This document shows positions 8,198 to 21,634 of a stretch of 64,000 nucleotides of DNA, piece by piece. Each line of letters starts with the position of its first letter. The first letter of the stretch is position 1. The translations under genes were made by a program, and so were the position numbers. The notes under the pieces are model-generated. The model was not told the origin of the DNA. It worked only from the letters and a program-made list of their open reading frames with translations, and ran no database searches. The stretch comes from Catenulispora pinisilvae (lineage in GTDB: Bacteria; Actinomycetota; Actinomycetes; Streptomycetales; Catenulisporaceae), in the NCBI RefSeq assembly GCF_015356865.1, contig NZ_JAAFZA010000008.1, forward strand, positions 1-64,000, read 5' to 3'.

Positions 8198-8366
8198 CCG
8201 CGGCGAACGACGACAGCGGGCGACAGCTCGCTCAGTAACCGCCGGAGCCACCGCTGCCTGGCGGACGTGGACGCGTTCGCCGGTGCCGGACTCGACGGTC
8301 CGGCACCGGCGGCCGTCCTCACCTTCTTCGATCGGATCGGTGGTTCAGGACCTCAGGACCGCTGGT

Positions 8367-9200
8367 TCAGGACCGCTGGATCAGCGTCAGAGTGGTCCAC
8401 ACCCCGACATGGACCCGCTGCCCGGCCTCGACCGGGAACGCCTGGTTCGGCGGGAGCGGCGCGGTGTCGTCGTTGAGCACCGTGCCGTTCGTCGACTCCA
8501 GGTCCACCACCGACCAGCCGCCGTCCGGGCGCCGCTGGAGCACCGCGTGCAGATGCGAGATGCCGGGGTCGGTGGGCGGGCCCGTCAGGTCGATCTCGAC
8601 GCTCCCCTTCTTGCCCGAGCGGCCTATGCGCACCGTGTCGCCGTCGAGCGCGAACTCGCGTTCCGGGCAGTACGGCGGGAACGGGTAGGCGGCCGCGTCG
8701 ATCTCGCCCTCGGCGACCACCGCGTCGTAGTAGGCGCGGTCGGCGCTGGCGACGGCGATCCATCCGGAGGTGGCGGCCGGGGCGCCGACCGGGTCGACCG
8801 GGTCGATGGTGACCGGGTCGACGAAGACCGGGTCCACTTCCAGGGGCCCGGGCGTCGGGTCGCCGCCGACCGGACCTGGGCCCGGAACCGGATCGCCGCC
8901 GCCGACCGGGTCGGTCCCGGTGGTGCCGCCGGCCCCGGGGCCCGGCCAGACCCCGGTGCCGATGCTCCCCTCCTGGTCGAAGGGGAAGCCGCAGGCCTCA
9001 CAGAAAGTGTCGCCGGCCTGCCGCGGGATCAGGCAGTTCGGACACGGGTCGCCGGGCGAGCCGTAGGCCGACGCCGCGCCGCCCGTCCCCGCGCTGGAGA
9101 CCGGCTCCGACACCTGCACCGGACCGCCCATCGACAAGCCGCACTCGTCGCAGTAATCGGTCGCGACCGTTTGGTGTCCGTCCGGACACGTGGCCATCAT
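8367..9200 (-). CDS. FHA-domain protein with zinc ribbons
   Basis: 277 aa, last gene of the PknG operon. Two N-terminal Cys clusters (C5, C17, C20; CPNC 53-56 and CEAC 67-70) form double zinc-ribbon-like modules. An acidic Asp/Pro/Gly/Val-rich linker follows (80-160). A C-terminal FHA domain at about 183-277 keeps the phosphothreonine-binding motifs GRS (193), SHLH (215) and STNGT (236). By position it is the likely phosphopeptide-reading effector of the kinase, analogous to mycobacterial GarA, but the GarA-type ETT phosphorylation motif is not visible. It starts 28 bp after the VWA gene. Confidence 0.85.
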   Translation of the reverse strand: MMATCPDGHQTVATDYCDECGLSMGGPVQVSEPVSSAGTGGAASAYGSPGDPCPNCLIPRQAGDTFCEACGFPFDQEGSIGTGVWPGPGAGGTTGTDPVGGGDPVPGPGPVGGDPTPGPLEVDPVFVDPVTIDPVDPVGAPAATSGWIAVASADRAYYDAVVAEGEIDAAAYPFPPYCPEREFALDGDTVRIGRSGKKGSVEIDLTGPPTDPGISHLHAVLQRRPDGGWSVVDLESTNGTVLNDDTAPLPPNQAFPVEAGQRVHVGVWTTLTLIQRS

Positions 9201-9228
9201 CGTCCCCCTGCCTTAATGGTCGCCATCG

Positions 9229-10577
9229 TCAGCTCCCCGAGCCGCCGGTCCGCTTGTTGGTCCGCACCGTCTTGGTCGAGTCCAGCACGGCCTCCATCAC
9301 GTCGCCCTTGTTGACATCGGACTTGGACTTGGCCCGCAGGACCCGCTGGGTGTCCGGGTCGACCTCGGCTATCTTGCGCAACATCTTGACGGTGTCCTCG
9401 CGCCCGGACTCCAGCGCCAGGTCCATGGCGCGGCCCAGGCGCGCGGTGGCGGTCGGCATGTCGCCGGCCTCCTGGGCGGCCGCGCCCTCCTCGATGGCCG
9501 CGGCCATCTCGGCCTGGCCGGTGTAGTGCGCCACCCGGCCGTTGATCCGCCCGGTCTTCTCCTCCTCGTTGGTCCAGATCGCCCGGATCTTGCCCTCGCC
9601 CAGCGCCGTGACGCCGGCGCTGTCCTTGGCCACCAGGGTGACCCGGCCGGCCAGCTTCTCGGTGTTCAGGTTGCCGGGCTCGACCTCGACGCAGATGTGG
9701 TACTCGCGGCTCTCCGCGCCCCAGGCACCGGTCGGATAGTCGCCGATGAGCGGGCCGCCCCCGTCCGCGCGCTTCCCGGTCAGGTCGGCCAGCGTCGGGT
9801 TGACCTGCTTGACGAACCGGACCACCGCGCCCTTGGGCGTCCACAGCCGCAGCGCGACGTCCGCGACCTCCTTGCCCATCGAGTTCGCGGTCATCTCGCG
9901 GAAGTCCTCGGCCAGCCGCTCCGGCTCGCGGATGATGCCCACGGTGCCCAGCAGCGCGTCGGCGATCTTCTTCACCTCGGCGATCTCCCAGTCCTCGCCG
10001 ATCCCGCGGCAGTCGGCGGTGAAGGTGCCGATGCTGGCCTGGATGGCCCGGGCCAGGTCGGCCGGGGTCTCCGACTCGTCCTTGCCGTCGGTGAGCAGGA
10101 TCGCGTGCTTGATCGCGTTCGGGTGGGCGTCGAAGATCCGGCCGGCCTGGCCCAGCCAGCGGCCCATCGCGGTGCCGCCGTTGGCGTGCAGGCGCGAGAC
10201 CGCCTCCTTGGCCGCCGCGCGGCTCTGGTAGTCGGCGCGCAGCAGGTGGCCGCCGGTCGGGTAGACCACGCGCGCGCCCTCGGTGCCGGCCACCACCGCG
10301 AAGTAGGTGCCGTCGCTGAGCGTGTCGATGGCGACCTTGGTGGCCTCCTTGGCCGCCATCATCTTGGTGCGCGGGTAGTCCATGGACCCCGAGCAGTCGA
10401 TGATGATGACCTCGACCTTCTCGCCGCCAGCGCCCGGGGCCGGGGCCCCGTAGGCCGGCGCCGCCGCGCCGCCGGTCGCGGAGGTGGCGGTCAGCGTGAC
10501 CACCGCGTGCACCTCGCGTGCGCCCTCGGCGAGATACTCGTTCTGGTTGATCTCGAAGGCGAAGTCCGGGTACTGGC

Positions 10578-10581
<4 letters not shown>
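9229..10581 (-). CDS. VWA-domain protein of the PknG operon
   Basis: 450 aa, no signal peptide, so probably cytoplasmic. A von Willebrand factor A fold occupies about 57-240 with a complete metal-ion-dependent adhesion site: DCSGSM at 62-67, the Thr of GGTAMG, and Asp of TDGKDE. The C-terminal half is a beta-rich segment followed by a helical tail ending in a basic stretch (SKSDVNKGDV...TKTVRTNKRTGG). It starts by ATGA overlap with the phosphatase gene. VWA proteins often act as metal-dependent scaffolds; here it may link kinase, phosphatase and FHA protein. Confidence 0.85.
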
Positions 10582-14167
<3,586 letters not shown>

Positions 14168-14186
14168 TCACTAGTGCACACCAGAC

Positions 14187-15422
14187 CTATGACATGCTCG
14201 GCAGCGCCGCGCCGACCGCCGCCAGGTACTCGCGTACCCCGGCCTCGGCCGCCGTCAGGTCGCACGGCGCGGACCACAGCCGGTCGTGGACCGACTGGTA
14301 CAGCGCGGTCAGCACCGGGGCCTCGGCGACGCCGTGCCGGGCGGCGCGCGCCCGGTAGGCCTCCAGCAGCCCGCGCAGCTCGTCCCGCCGGTCCAGCGGT
14401 TCCCGGATCTGCGCGATCCGCTTCTGCGCGTTCTCCAGGATCAAGCGGCTGTTCTTCTCCAGCGCCGACAAGTTCCGGCCGAGCAACGTCCAGGACTGGC
14501 CCGATCGTTCCCGCTCCAGTTCGGCGACCTTGCCGCGCAGATGCGCGGCGGCGGCCGAGGCCGGCGGCAGCTTCGGCGCGGCTATCTTCTCCCGGACGGT
14601 GACCCGGACCTGTTCGGCCTCGGCCTCGGCCCGCGCGATCCGCACGATGACGTCCTGGAGCCCGGCCAGCCGCTGGTCGAACTCGGTCCGGGCGACCAGC
14701 GCCTGGTCCAGTTCGGTCTGCACATCAGCCAGCTGCCCGAGCAGCCCCGCCACCCGGGCCGGCGTGAGGGCCGAGGCGCCGCCGACCATGCCCAGCGGAT
14801 CGGTCAGCGCCTGCCGCCGCATGTCGGAGACCTGCTTCTCGATCCCGGCCAGCCGGTCGAAGACCGGATCGCCGCCGGCCCCGACCTGATCGGCCGTGGC
14901 CCGGGCGGCCCGGGCCTTGGCCTGCAGGTCGTCCAGCGGCTCCAGCAGCCGGTTCCACGCGTTCTCGGCGTCGACCGCGACCTTCTTGACCATGTCGTAG
15001 GTCCGGGCCATGGACTCCACGGCCTCGTCCAGGGTCAGCAGGTCCTGGGTGCTGGCCGGATCCAGCAGCCCGCGCCGCTCGAACGGCACGGCCTGCCGGG
15101 GCAGCTCGACGGAGCGGCCGGTCAGCAGATCGGCCATGGCCGCCAGTTCCCGGTCGCCCAGCTTGGTCTTCGGGCCGCCGCGCATCGCCGAGACCCGGTC
15201 CAGCACCTGCTGGTACGCCTCGAACACGGTCCACAGCCCGGCCAGTTCGGCCGACGCCTTCGCCCAGGACTGGGCCGTGGCGCCGGTCAGCTTGGCGCCG
15301 TCCAGCAGCCGCCGGCCCGGGTGGTCGTCCAGTTCCAGCAGGCCGGCCGACACCCCTGAGCGCTCCAGGGCGCGGCGGTCGATCGCGGCATCGATCGCCT
15401 GCCGGGTCCACATCGTCGTCAC
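14187..15422 (-). CDS. Coiled-coil protein of the PknG operon
   Basis: About 411 aa (GTG start preceded by GGGGGGAG; an ATG 3 codons later is equally possible). It is almost wholly alpha-helical with heptad-rich stretches (LQAKARAARATADQVG, KVAELERERSGQSW, LSALEKNSRLILENAQKRI) and no signal peptide or membrane span. No enzymatic motif is recognised. It lies between glnH and pknG in the same transcription direction, so it may be a cytoplasmic adaptor between the sensor pair and the kinase. Mycobacterial pknG loci lack such a gene between glnH and pknG, as far as I know. Confidence 0.8.
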   Translation of the reverse strand: MTTMWTRQAIDAAIDRRALERSGVSAGLLELDDHPGRRLLDGAKLTGATAQSWAKASAELAGLWTVFEAYQQVLDRVSAMRGGPKTKLGDRELAAMADLLTGRSVELPRQAVPFERRGLLDPASTQDLLTLDEAVESMARTYDMVKKVAVDAENAWNRLLEPLDDLQAKARAARATADQVGAGGDPVFDRLAGIEKQVSDMRRQALTDPLGMVGGASALTPARVAGLLGQLADVQTELDQALVARTEFDQRLAGLQDVIVRIARAEAEAEQVRVTVREKIAAPKLPPASAAAAHLRGKVAELERERSGQSWTLLGRNLSALEKNSRLILENAQKRIAQIREPLDRRDELRGLLEAYRARAARHGVAEAPVLTALYQSVHDRLWSAPCDLTAAEAGVREYLAAVGAALPSMS

Positions 15423-15486
15423 GGTCGTGCTCTTGCTCCCCCCATGCCTGTCTGCCTGGACTCTATTGCCCGTCCCATCAGGTCGG

Positions 15487-16557
15487 CTAACTCCCCAGAG
15501 GGTACGCCGTCGGGATCTCCGGCAGGGATACGGGTTGTGAACCCAAATCCTTTGCAAACAGTGAGCGCCAGCCGTTCGGACCGGAGTCCTGGATCATGTT
15601 CGCCAGGACGGCGTTCACGAACGGGGTGAGGTCGTTCGGCGACTTCGGGTCGCAGTTCGTGGCGATGCCATATGGCTGGTCCTGCCCGCCGGGCGCGGTG
15701 GTCATCGCGACATGCGGGTCCTGCGATGCCATGCCGCGCAGCAGGGCGTCATCGGTGTAGATCGCGCCGACTTGGTCTTGTTGCAAGTCTGCGAGGCAGT
15801 CCAGGGCGTTGGGCACCTGGACGGCCGCCGAGGCGCCGAGGGTGTTCTTGATGATGTCGACCGGGGTGGAGTTCAGCGTCGCGCAGACCTTCGTGCCCGT
15901 GCCCTTCAGTTGTGCCAGGGACGTGGTCTGCGCGCTGCCGTCGTCGCGGAGCGGCATCAGCAGCTTCAGCTGGGCGGTGTAGTAGGGGTTGGAGAAGTTC
16001 ATCCGCTCCGCGCCCTCCATGCGCGCGCAGGTGATGGTGGTGGTCTCCACGGCCAGGTCGATGTTCCCGGCGTGCAGCTGCGCGTACTCGCCGGTCTTCG
16101 GGTCGGCCAGGGTGACCACCCGGAACTGGATGTGGCCGTCGGCGCCGAAGATGGCGCGGGCCACCGCCTTGGCCATGTCGACGTCGAAACCCTGCGGGTT
16201 GTTGTTGTGCTGCGGGTCGTAGCCGAACAGCTCGGTGTTCAGGTCGATCCCGGCGATCAGGAATCCGCGCTTGCGGATCTTGTCCAGGGTGCCGCCGGGG
16301 GTCGCCGGAGCGTTCGGGTCCGGTAGCGCGTTCAACGTGGCCGCGGTCGCCGACGGCCCGCAGGGCGTCGGCGATGACTTCGGAGCGTTGGGCAGAGCGC
16401 CCGGGCCGATGCCCTGACCGGCTAGGGGCCTCGCGCCGCCCTTGGAGGCACTGCACGCCGCGGTGAGCGCGACGGCCGCCACGACCGCCGCGGCCCCCCA
16501 TGTCCGCATCCTGATGTTCCGCCTGCCGTTCATCGTGGTCATCCCCCGCCCGCTCAT
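15487..16557 (-). CDS. glnH: GlnH-type amino-acid-binding lipoprotein
   Basis: 356 aa. Signal peptide with lipobox VALTAAC, then a Pro-rich linker and a family 3 periplasmic binding fold: RGFLIAGIDLNTELFGYDP, GFDVDMAKAVARAIFG, NIDLAVETTTITCARMEGAERMNFSNPYYTAQLKLLM, and an elongated Cys-containing C-lobe. It matches the GlnH of PknG loci, which binds Asp/Glu outside the cell and signals through GlnX rather than feeding a transporter; no permease or ATPase is adjacent. Its ATG overlaps the glnX stop (ATGA). Confidence 0.9.
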   Translation of the reverse strand: MSGRGMTTMNGRRNIRMRTWGAAAVVAAVALTAACSASKGGARPLAGQGIGPGALPNAPKSSPTPCGPSATAATLNALPDPNAPATPGGTLDKIRKRGFLIAGIDLNTELFGYDPQHNNNPQGFDVDMAKAVARAIFGADGHIQFRVVTLADPKTGEYAQLHAGNIDLAVETTTITCARMEGAERMNFSNPYYTAQLKLLMPLRDDGSAQTTSLAQLKGTGTKVCATLNSTPVDIIKNTLGASAAVQVPNALDCLADLQQDQVGAIYTDDALLRGMASQDPHVAMTTAPGGQDQPYGIATNCDPKSPNDLTPFVNAVLANMIQDSGPNGWRSLFAKDLGSQPVSLPEIPTAYPLGS

Positions 16558-17966
16558 TGGTATTCCGCGATCCGCCGGCCCAGGCCCCGGACCACCGCCG
16601 CCGCCATCAACAGCGCCAGCACGCCGAGCCCGATCTCCAACCCGGCCACGGCCCCGGCGCCGTCCTTGGCCTCGGCACCGAAGGAGGTCTCCGCGTACGT
16701 GATGGCGTGGTCCAGATCGGTCTGCAAGGCGTCGAACGACTTGGCCGCGCTGGGCGCGGTCGCGAAGTCGTGCTGGCCCAGCGCCGAGTCCACGGCCTTC
16801 TCGTACTGGTTCTGCGCGTCGAAGCCGCGCAGCGTCTGGTGCTGGGTGTGCCAGGCCGCCTCGTCGCCCAGCGCGGCGGCGGCCAGCTTGGTCCCGGTGT
16901 CGTCGGTCGCGAGCTTCTCCGCCTGCTGCAAGGCGGTGGCCAGATTCGCCTCGGTGCCCGGGGTGTACGTCCCGTTCGCCGCGGTCACGCCGGCGTAGTC
17001 GGTCTCCTGGTCGTCCGCGGTGCCCCGGCCGACCAGGGTCAGCATCTCCTCGGTCCGGCCCTGCAACGACAGGATGCGGGCCGTGGCCAGAACGCTCACC
17101 TGGTCCGAACCGCGCGACTTGGCCTTGTCCTCGTGGCCGTTCTGGACCCCGATGTCCACGCCGGTCCAGGCGAACGCGACCACGAGCGCGACCGTGGCGG
17201 CGAGCAGACCGGGGCTGAAGACCCGGTTGGTCCGCCGGGACTCCCGGACCTGGACCACCGTCAACGCGGCCAGCAACAGCAGGCCGACCACCAGCATCGG
17301 CACCGGGAACTGCTTGGCCGTGCCCTCCGCGGCGGAGAGGTTCTTCGCCTCAGTGTCGGTGAGGTTCTGGGCCCACGGCAGTATCCCGGACGGCGGGGCG
17401 GTGGCCGTGGCGCTGGTCCCCTGCATCAGGTTCGAGGCCTGAAGCAGGTACCGGAAGCCGACCGGATAGCCGATCAGGTTGTTGGCCGCCGCGGTGGCGT
17501 TCAGCTTGACGTACTGCGGCAGCTGGGTGGCGATCTGGTCCAGCGCCTTCACGGCCACGGCGTCGCCGCCGGCCTCCTTGGTGGCGGCCAAGAGCGCGGC
17601 CTGCGCGTTCTGCAGGTCGGTGTTGTACTGCTGCAACAGGTTCGCCGGCGCCTCACCGACGTGCAGGTACATGGTCGTCGAGGTGGCGTCCGCGTCCGAG
17701 AGGCTGTGGTAGATCTGCTCGGCCTGCTCGATCAGGATCCCGCTGTGCGTCTTGGCGTCGTTCGCGCCGTCGGTCCGGACCTGCACCCCGTATATGCCCA
17801 CCGCTCCGAACAGGAGCGCGCCGACAGCCAGGAACACACGGATCCGCGCCAGACGCCGGTCCGTACGCGGCCTCGCGGATCTGGCCGGTTCCCCCGGCAC
17901 TGCTGGGGCCGAACCCGCGGCCGCGGCGGCCTGGGTCGGCGGATGTCCGGTGGCAGCGAGTGTCAT
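16554..17966 (-). CDS. glnX: GlnX-type four-span transmembrane sensor protein
   Basis: 470 aa, first gene of the seven-gene operon. It has four hydrophobic segments (about 44-62, 222-240, 250-270, 440-462), giving two large extracellular helical domains, each resembling a four-helix sensor bundle (THSGILIEQAEQIYHSLSDADATS; ILSLQGRTEEMLTLVGRGTADDQ). In mycobacteria GlnX relays GlnH occupancy to PknG. Cytoplasmic portions are short, so signalling must pass through the short loop or through a partner such as the coiled-coil protein. The divergent L,D-transpeptidase gene shares its upstream region. Confidence 0.88.
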   Translation of the reverse strand: MTLAATGHPPTQAAAAAGSAPAVPGEPARSARPRTDRRLARIRVFLAVGALLFGAVGIYGVQVRTDGANDAKTHSGILIEQAEQIYHSLSDADATSTTMYLHVGEAPANLLQQYNTDLQNAQAALLAATKEAGGDAVAVKALDQIATQLPQYVKLNATAAANNLIGYPVGFRYLLQASNLMQGTSATATAPPSGILPWAQNLTDTEAKNLSAAEGTAKQFPVPMLVVGLLLLAALTVVQVRESRRTNRVFSPGLLAATVALVVAFAWTGVDIGVQNGHEDKAKSRGSDQVSVLATARILSLQGRTEEMLTLVGRGTADDQETDYAGVTAANGTYTPGTEANLATALQQAEKLATDDTGTKLAAAALGDEAAWHTQHQTLRGFDAQNQYEKAVDSALGQHDFATAPSAAKSFDALQTDLDHAITYAETSFGAEAKDGAGAVAGLEIGLGVLALLMAAAVVRGLGRRIAEYQ

Positions 17967-18115
17967 CCAGGAGCCCCCTCTAGATCAGTCCCGATAGGCA
18001 GTCGGCTTGTGCTTCTCCTCTGCCTCCCCGTGGTTAAGGAAAACCTAACGGTTCACCCGCAGGCTACGTCGCCATTGGTATCAGGCAGTTATAGGATCGA
18101 GCACAGGAGGCGATT

Positions 18116-19372
18116 ATGCGCAGACTGCACAAGCTCGCCGTCGCGGTGGCCGTGGTAGGCCTGACCACCGCTGCTTGTGGCGGGGGCGGGAATTCCCAGA
18201 AGACGGCGACGGTGGCCCCGGTGGCCAACGGGTCTTCGACCTCTCCTTCGGCGGGGACCAGCGGCGGATCTTCTCAGAGCTCTGCGTCGAGCTCACCGTC
18301 GAGTTCGGCGTCCACCAGCGCGGCCCCGGCCCTGGTGGTGATCAAACCCGCGGGCGACGGTTCCGATGTGGACCCGGCCTCGCAGATCCAGGTCAGCGTG
18401 GCGAACGGGAAGCTGACGTCGGTCACCGCGCAGCTGTCCGGCGGCAGCGCGGTGGACGGGACGCTGGATCCCTCAGGCGCGTCCTGGACGTCCGCGAACC
18501 CGGTCGGCATCGACCACACCTACAAGGTGACGGCGATCGCCATGGGCGACAATGGGAAGGCGCAGACGGTCACGTCGCAGTTCTCGACCGCCTCACCGGA
18601 CAACACATATGCGGGCACTTACACACCGGACCCCGGCACCACCTACGGCATCGCACAGCCGGTGTCGATAACGTTCGACAAGTCGATCCCGGACCGCGCC
18701 GCGGTGGAGAAGCAGCTGACGGTCACCTCCGACCCGCCGGTGGCCGGTTCCTGGCACTGGTTCGGCTCCGAGCGGGTGGACTGGCGTCCGCAGCAGTACT
18801 GGGCCCCGGGCACCAAGGTGACGCTGCACATGCGCCTGGACGGCGTGAAGAGCGGCAGCCTGTACGGCAAGCAGAACCGGGACGTCACCTTCACCATCGG
18901 CCGCTCGCTGATCGCGACCATGGACGCCAACACCAAGAAGATGACCGTGGTCACCGGCGGCAAGACCACCACGCTGCTGACCAGTTCCGGCAAGCCCGGA
19001 TTCGAGACCTGGAACGGCACCATGGTGGTGCTGGAGAAAGACCAGGACATCAGCATGAATTCCGACACGGTCGGGATATTCGGCGTGAACGCCTATGACA
19101 TTCCGAACGTGTACTGGGACGTCCGGCTGACCCCGTCGGGGACCTTCGTGCACGCCGCACCGTGGAACGCCGGCAAGTTCGGCAACGTCAACGGCAGCCA
19201 CGGCTGCATCGGCATGTCGACCGACGACGCGGAGTGGTTCTTCAACCAGGTGATCCCGGGCGACCCGGTGACCGTGGTGAACTCCAAGGACACGGTGCGC
19301 GCCGACAACGGGTTCGGCGACTGGAACCTGAGCTGGAGCGACTGGATCGCGGGGAGCGCGCTGCCGCACTGA
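18116..19372 (+). CDS. L,D-transpeptidase lipoprotein (YkuD) with Ig-like domains
   Basis: 418 aa. Lipoprotein signal peptide with Cys near 21 (LTTAACGGGG), Ser-rich linker, two Ig-like domains (about 75-130 and 135-255; TYAGTYTPDPGTTYGIAQPVSITFDK), then the catalytic domain ending in NVNGSHGCIGMS, with His362 and nucleophile Cys364. Such enzymes make 3-3 crosslinks in peptidoglycan or attach proteins to it, outside the membrane. CAGGAGG precedes the ATG. It is divergent from glnX, with 149 bp between them. Confidence 0.92.
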   Translation: MRRLHKLAVAVAVVGLTTAACGGGGNSQKTATVAPVANGSSTSPSAGTSGGSSQSSASSSPSSSASTSAAPALVVIKPAGDGSDVDPASQIQVSVANGKLTSVTAQLSGGSAVDGTLDPSGASWTSANPVGIDHTYKVTAIAMGDNGKAQTVTSQFSTASPDNTYAGTYTPDPGTTYGIAQPVSITFDKSIPDRAAVEKQLTVTSDPPVAGSWHWFGSERVDWRPQQYWAPGTKVTLHMRLDGVKSGSLYGKQNRDVTFTIGRSLIATMDANTKKMTVVTGGKTTTLLTSSGKPGFETWNGTMVVLEKDQDISMNSDTVGIFGVNAYDIPNVYWDVRLTPSGTFVHAAPWNAGKFGNVNGSHGCIGMSTDDAEWFFNQVIPGDPVTVVNSKDTVRADNGFGDWNLSWSDWIAGSALPH

Positions 19373-19492
19373 GGACCGGCTGGGCGTTACCGAACCGGGT
19401 CTGGATCCGCGCCCGGACCGGCGCCTTTTCGATATCTCCGAGCACCCGCGACATCGTCCTGAGAAAGGCCCGCCGGAATATAAGGTCTACGC

Positions 19493-21424
19493 ATGACCAA
19501 CCTCCGGGCCGCCTACCCCGCTGTCGACGACCACGGCCTCATCGGCGACCTGCGCACTTGTGCGCTGGTGGCCGGTGACGGCACCGTGGACTGGTTCTGC
19601 CCGGGACGGTTCGACGAACCGAGCGTTTTCGGCGCGGTGCTGGACAGCGAGCGGGGCGGGGCGTTCCGGATCTGGGTCGAGGGCGCCACGTCGAGTCAGT
19701 CCTACGTGCCGCGCAGCGCGGTGCTGGTGACCCGGTTCGAGACGCCCGACGGGGCGGTCGGCGAGGTCGTGGACTTCATGGTGCCGCAGGAGGCGCGCTC
19801 CTCCCGCGCCGCGGTCCCGGCGTGGGACCGGGGGCGCGAGACCGGCGCGACCATGCTCTACCGGATCGTGCGCGCGGTCCGTGGCGACGTCCAGTTCTCC
19901 GTCGACTGCCGTCCCCGATTCGACTACGGCCTGGTCTCCGGAACGGTCGAATCGGTGCGGCGCGGCGGCTCTGCGGCCGCGGTCTTCTCCGGTCCGGACC
20001 GCACGCTGAGCCTGCTCTCGACGGCCCCGCTGACCGTCTCCGGCGGCACCGACGACTCCGGCCTGGACCCCGGCCGCGCCGGCGCCGCGAGCGCCGAGGT
20101 GCTGCTCGGACCCGGCGAGGCCGCCGCGTTCATCCTGGTCGCCGACCTCGACGAGCCGGACGACTGGCAGCCCGACGTGGCCGCCGAGGTGGAGCGCTCG
20201 CTGGAGGAGGTGCTCATCTTCTGGCACGGCTGGCTGGCCGAGTGCACGTACCGCGGCCGCTGGACGGACGCCGTGCACCGCTCGGCGATGACCCTCAAGC
20301 TCCTCACCCACGCCCCCACCGGCGCCATCGTCGCGGCCCCCACCACGGCGCTGCCGGAGCAGGTGGGCGGCCGGCGTAACTGGGACTACCGCTATACCTG
20401 GATCCGCGACGGTTCCTTCATCTCGCGCGCCCTGCTCGACCTCGGCTTCCACGACGAGGCCGAGGCGTTCGCGCGCTGGGTCACCGACCGGCTGGCCGAG
20501 GGGCCGACGGCGCTCGGCGAGGCGCTGCACGTCATGTACCGGGTCGACGGAACGTCGGAACTGGTCGAGATGGAACTGCCGCACCTGGAGGGCCACCGCC
20601 AGTCGGCGCCGGTCCGCATCGGCAACCACGCGTCGGAGCAGCTGCAAATCGACGTCTACGGGGAATTCCTCTACTCGCTCTCGGCCACCGACCACCTCCA
20701 GAGCCCCGAGGGCCAGGCCGCGGTCAGCAGGCTGCTGGACTGGCTGGTCGAGAACTGGGCCCGTCCCGACGAGGGGATCTGGGAGACCCGGGGCGGGCGG
20801 CGCGATTTCACGTACAGCCGCATGATGTGCTGGATCGCGTTCGAGTACGGACTCCGCATCGCGCCCACGCACGAGAACGCGGGGATGTGGGCCGTCATGG
20901 CGCACTCGATCGCCGCCGAGATCAACACGCGGGGCTGGAACGAATCGCAGCAGTCGTATGTGCACAGCTACGGCGACAGCGCGATGGACGCGGCGATCCT
21001 GTTCATGCCGTTCGTCGGCTTCCTGTCGCCGACCGACCCGCGCTGGGCGAGCACGCTGGCCGCCATCGAGCAGGGCCTGGTCCACGACGGGCTGTGCCAC
21101 CGCTACCGGCTGAGCGAATACAACGACGGGTTGGCCGGCGACGAGTCGAGCTTCGACCTGTGCACGATGATGTATTACGTGGCGCTGGCTCAGAGTGGCG
21201 CCGTGGAGCGGGCGCAAGAGCTGTTCGAGAGGTTCCTCGGCCACGCCGGCCCGACCGGGTTGTTCTCCGAGAGGCTGACGCCGGAAGGCGAGCAGATCGG
21301 GAACTATCCGCAGGGTTTCACGCATTTGGGCGTGATCTGGGCGGCTTTGGCCCTGGATGCCGCCTTGGACGCCGAGCTCGAGACGGCGCGAGGCACGGCC
21401 CGTCTCGTGCCGGCGAACGGATAG
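19493..21424 (+). CDS. Glycoside hydrolase family 15 protein (glucoamylase/trehalase-like)
   Basis: 643 aa, cytoplasmic (no signal peptide). The N-terminal beta domain starts IGDLRTCALVAGDGTVDWFC; an (alpha/alpha)6 barrel follows from about 255. Recognisable motifs are RNWDYRYTWIRDGSF, GIWETRGGRRDFTYSRMMCW with the probable acid Glu, and FSERLTPEGEQIGNYPQGFTH with the probable base Glu. Actinobacterial members include glucan alpha-glucosidases and phosphate-dependent trehalases; sequence alone does not separate these. It stands alone, 120 bp after the transpeptidase. Confidence 0.9.
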   Translation: MTNLRAAYPAVDDHGLIGDLRTCALVAGDGTVDWFCPGRFDEPSVFGAVLDSERGGAFRIWVEGATSSQSYVPRSAVLVTRFETPDGAVGEVVDFMVPQEARSSRAAVPAWDRGRETGATMLYRIVRAVRGDVQFSVDCRPRFDYGLVSGTVESVRRGGSAAAVFSGPDRTLSLLSTAPLTVSGGTDDSGLDPGRAGAASAEVLLGPGEAAAFILVADLDEPDDWQPDVAAEVERSLEEVLIFWHGWLAECTYRGRWTDAVHRSAMTLKLLTHAPTGAIVAAPTTALPEQVGGRRNWDYRYTWIRDGSFISRALLDLGFHDEAEAFARWVTDRLAEGPTALGEALHVMYRVDGTSELVEMELPHLEGHRQSAPVRIGNHASEQLQIDVYGEFLYSLSATDHLQSPEGQAAVSRLLDWLVENWARPDEGIWETRGGRRDFTYSRMMCWIAFEYGLRIAPTHENAGMWAVMAHSIAAEINTRGWNESQQSYVHSYGDSAMDAAILFMPFVGFLSPTDPRWASTLAAIEQGLVHDGLCHRYRLSEYNDGLAGDESSFDLCTMMYYVALAQSGAVERAQELFERFLGHAGPTGLFSERLTPEGEQIGNYPQGFTHLGVIWAALALDAALDAELETARGTARLVPANG

Positions 21425-21634
21425 CGACCTCCCCACCACATCGCGTTCACGCCACCCCCACGCCGTAACCCGTTGGCATGACTTTCCAATAGCCGGGCCC
21501 CTTTCCCCGATGCGCAGCCCTACAATCGCGACCGTCAGACCACAACGCGAACGCCATCACCCGCCCCTCGGGCACTGCTTGGAATGGGGAGCTGTCTGAC
21601 GCTGCCGCAGCGTCCCGTGGAAGGAACCCTGAGC

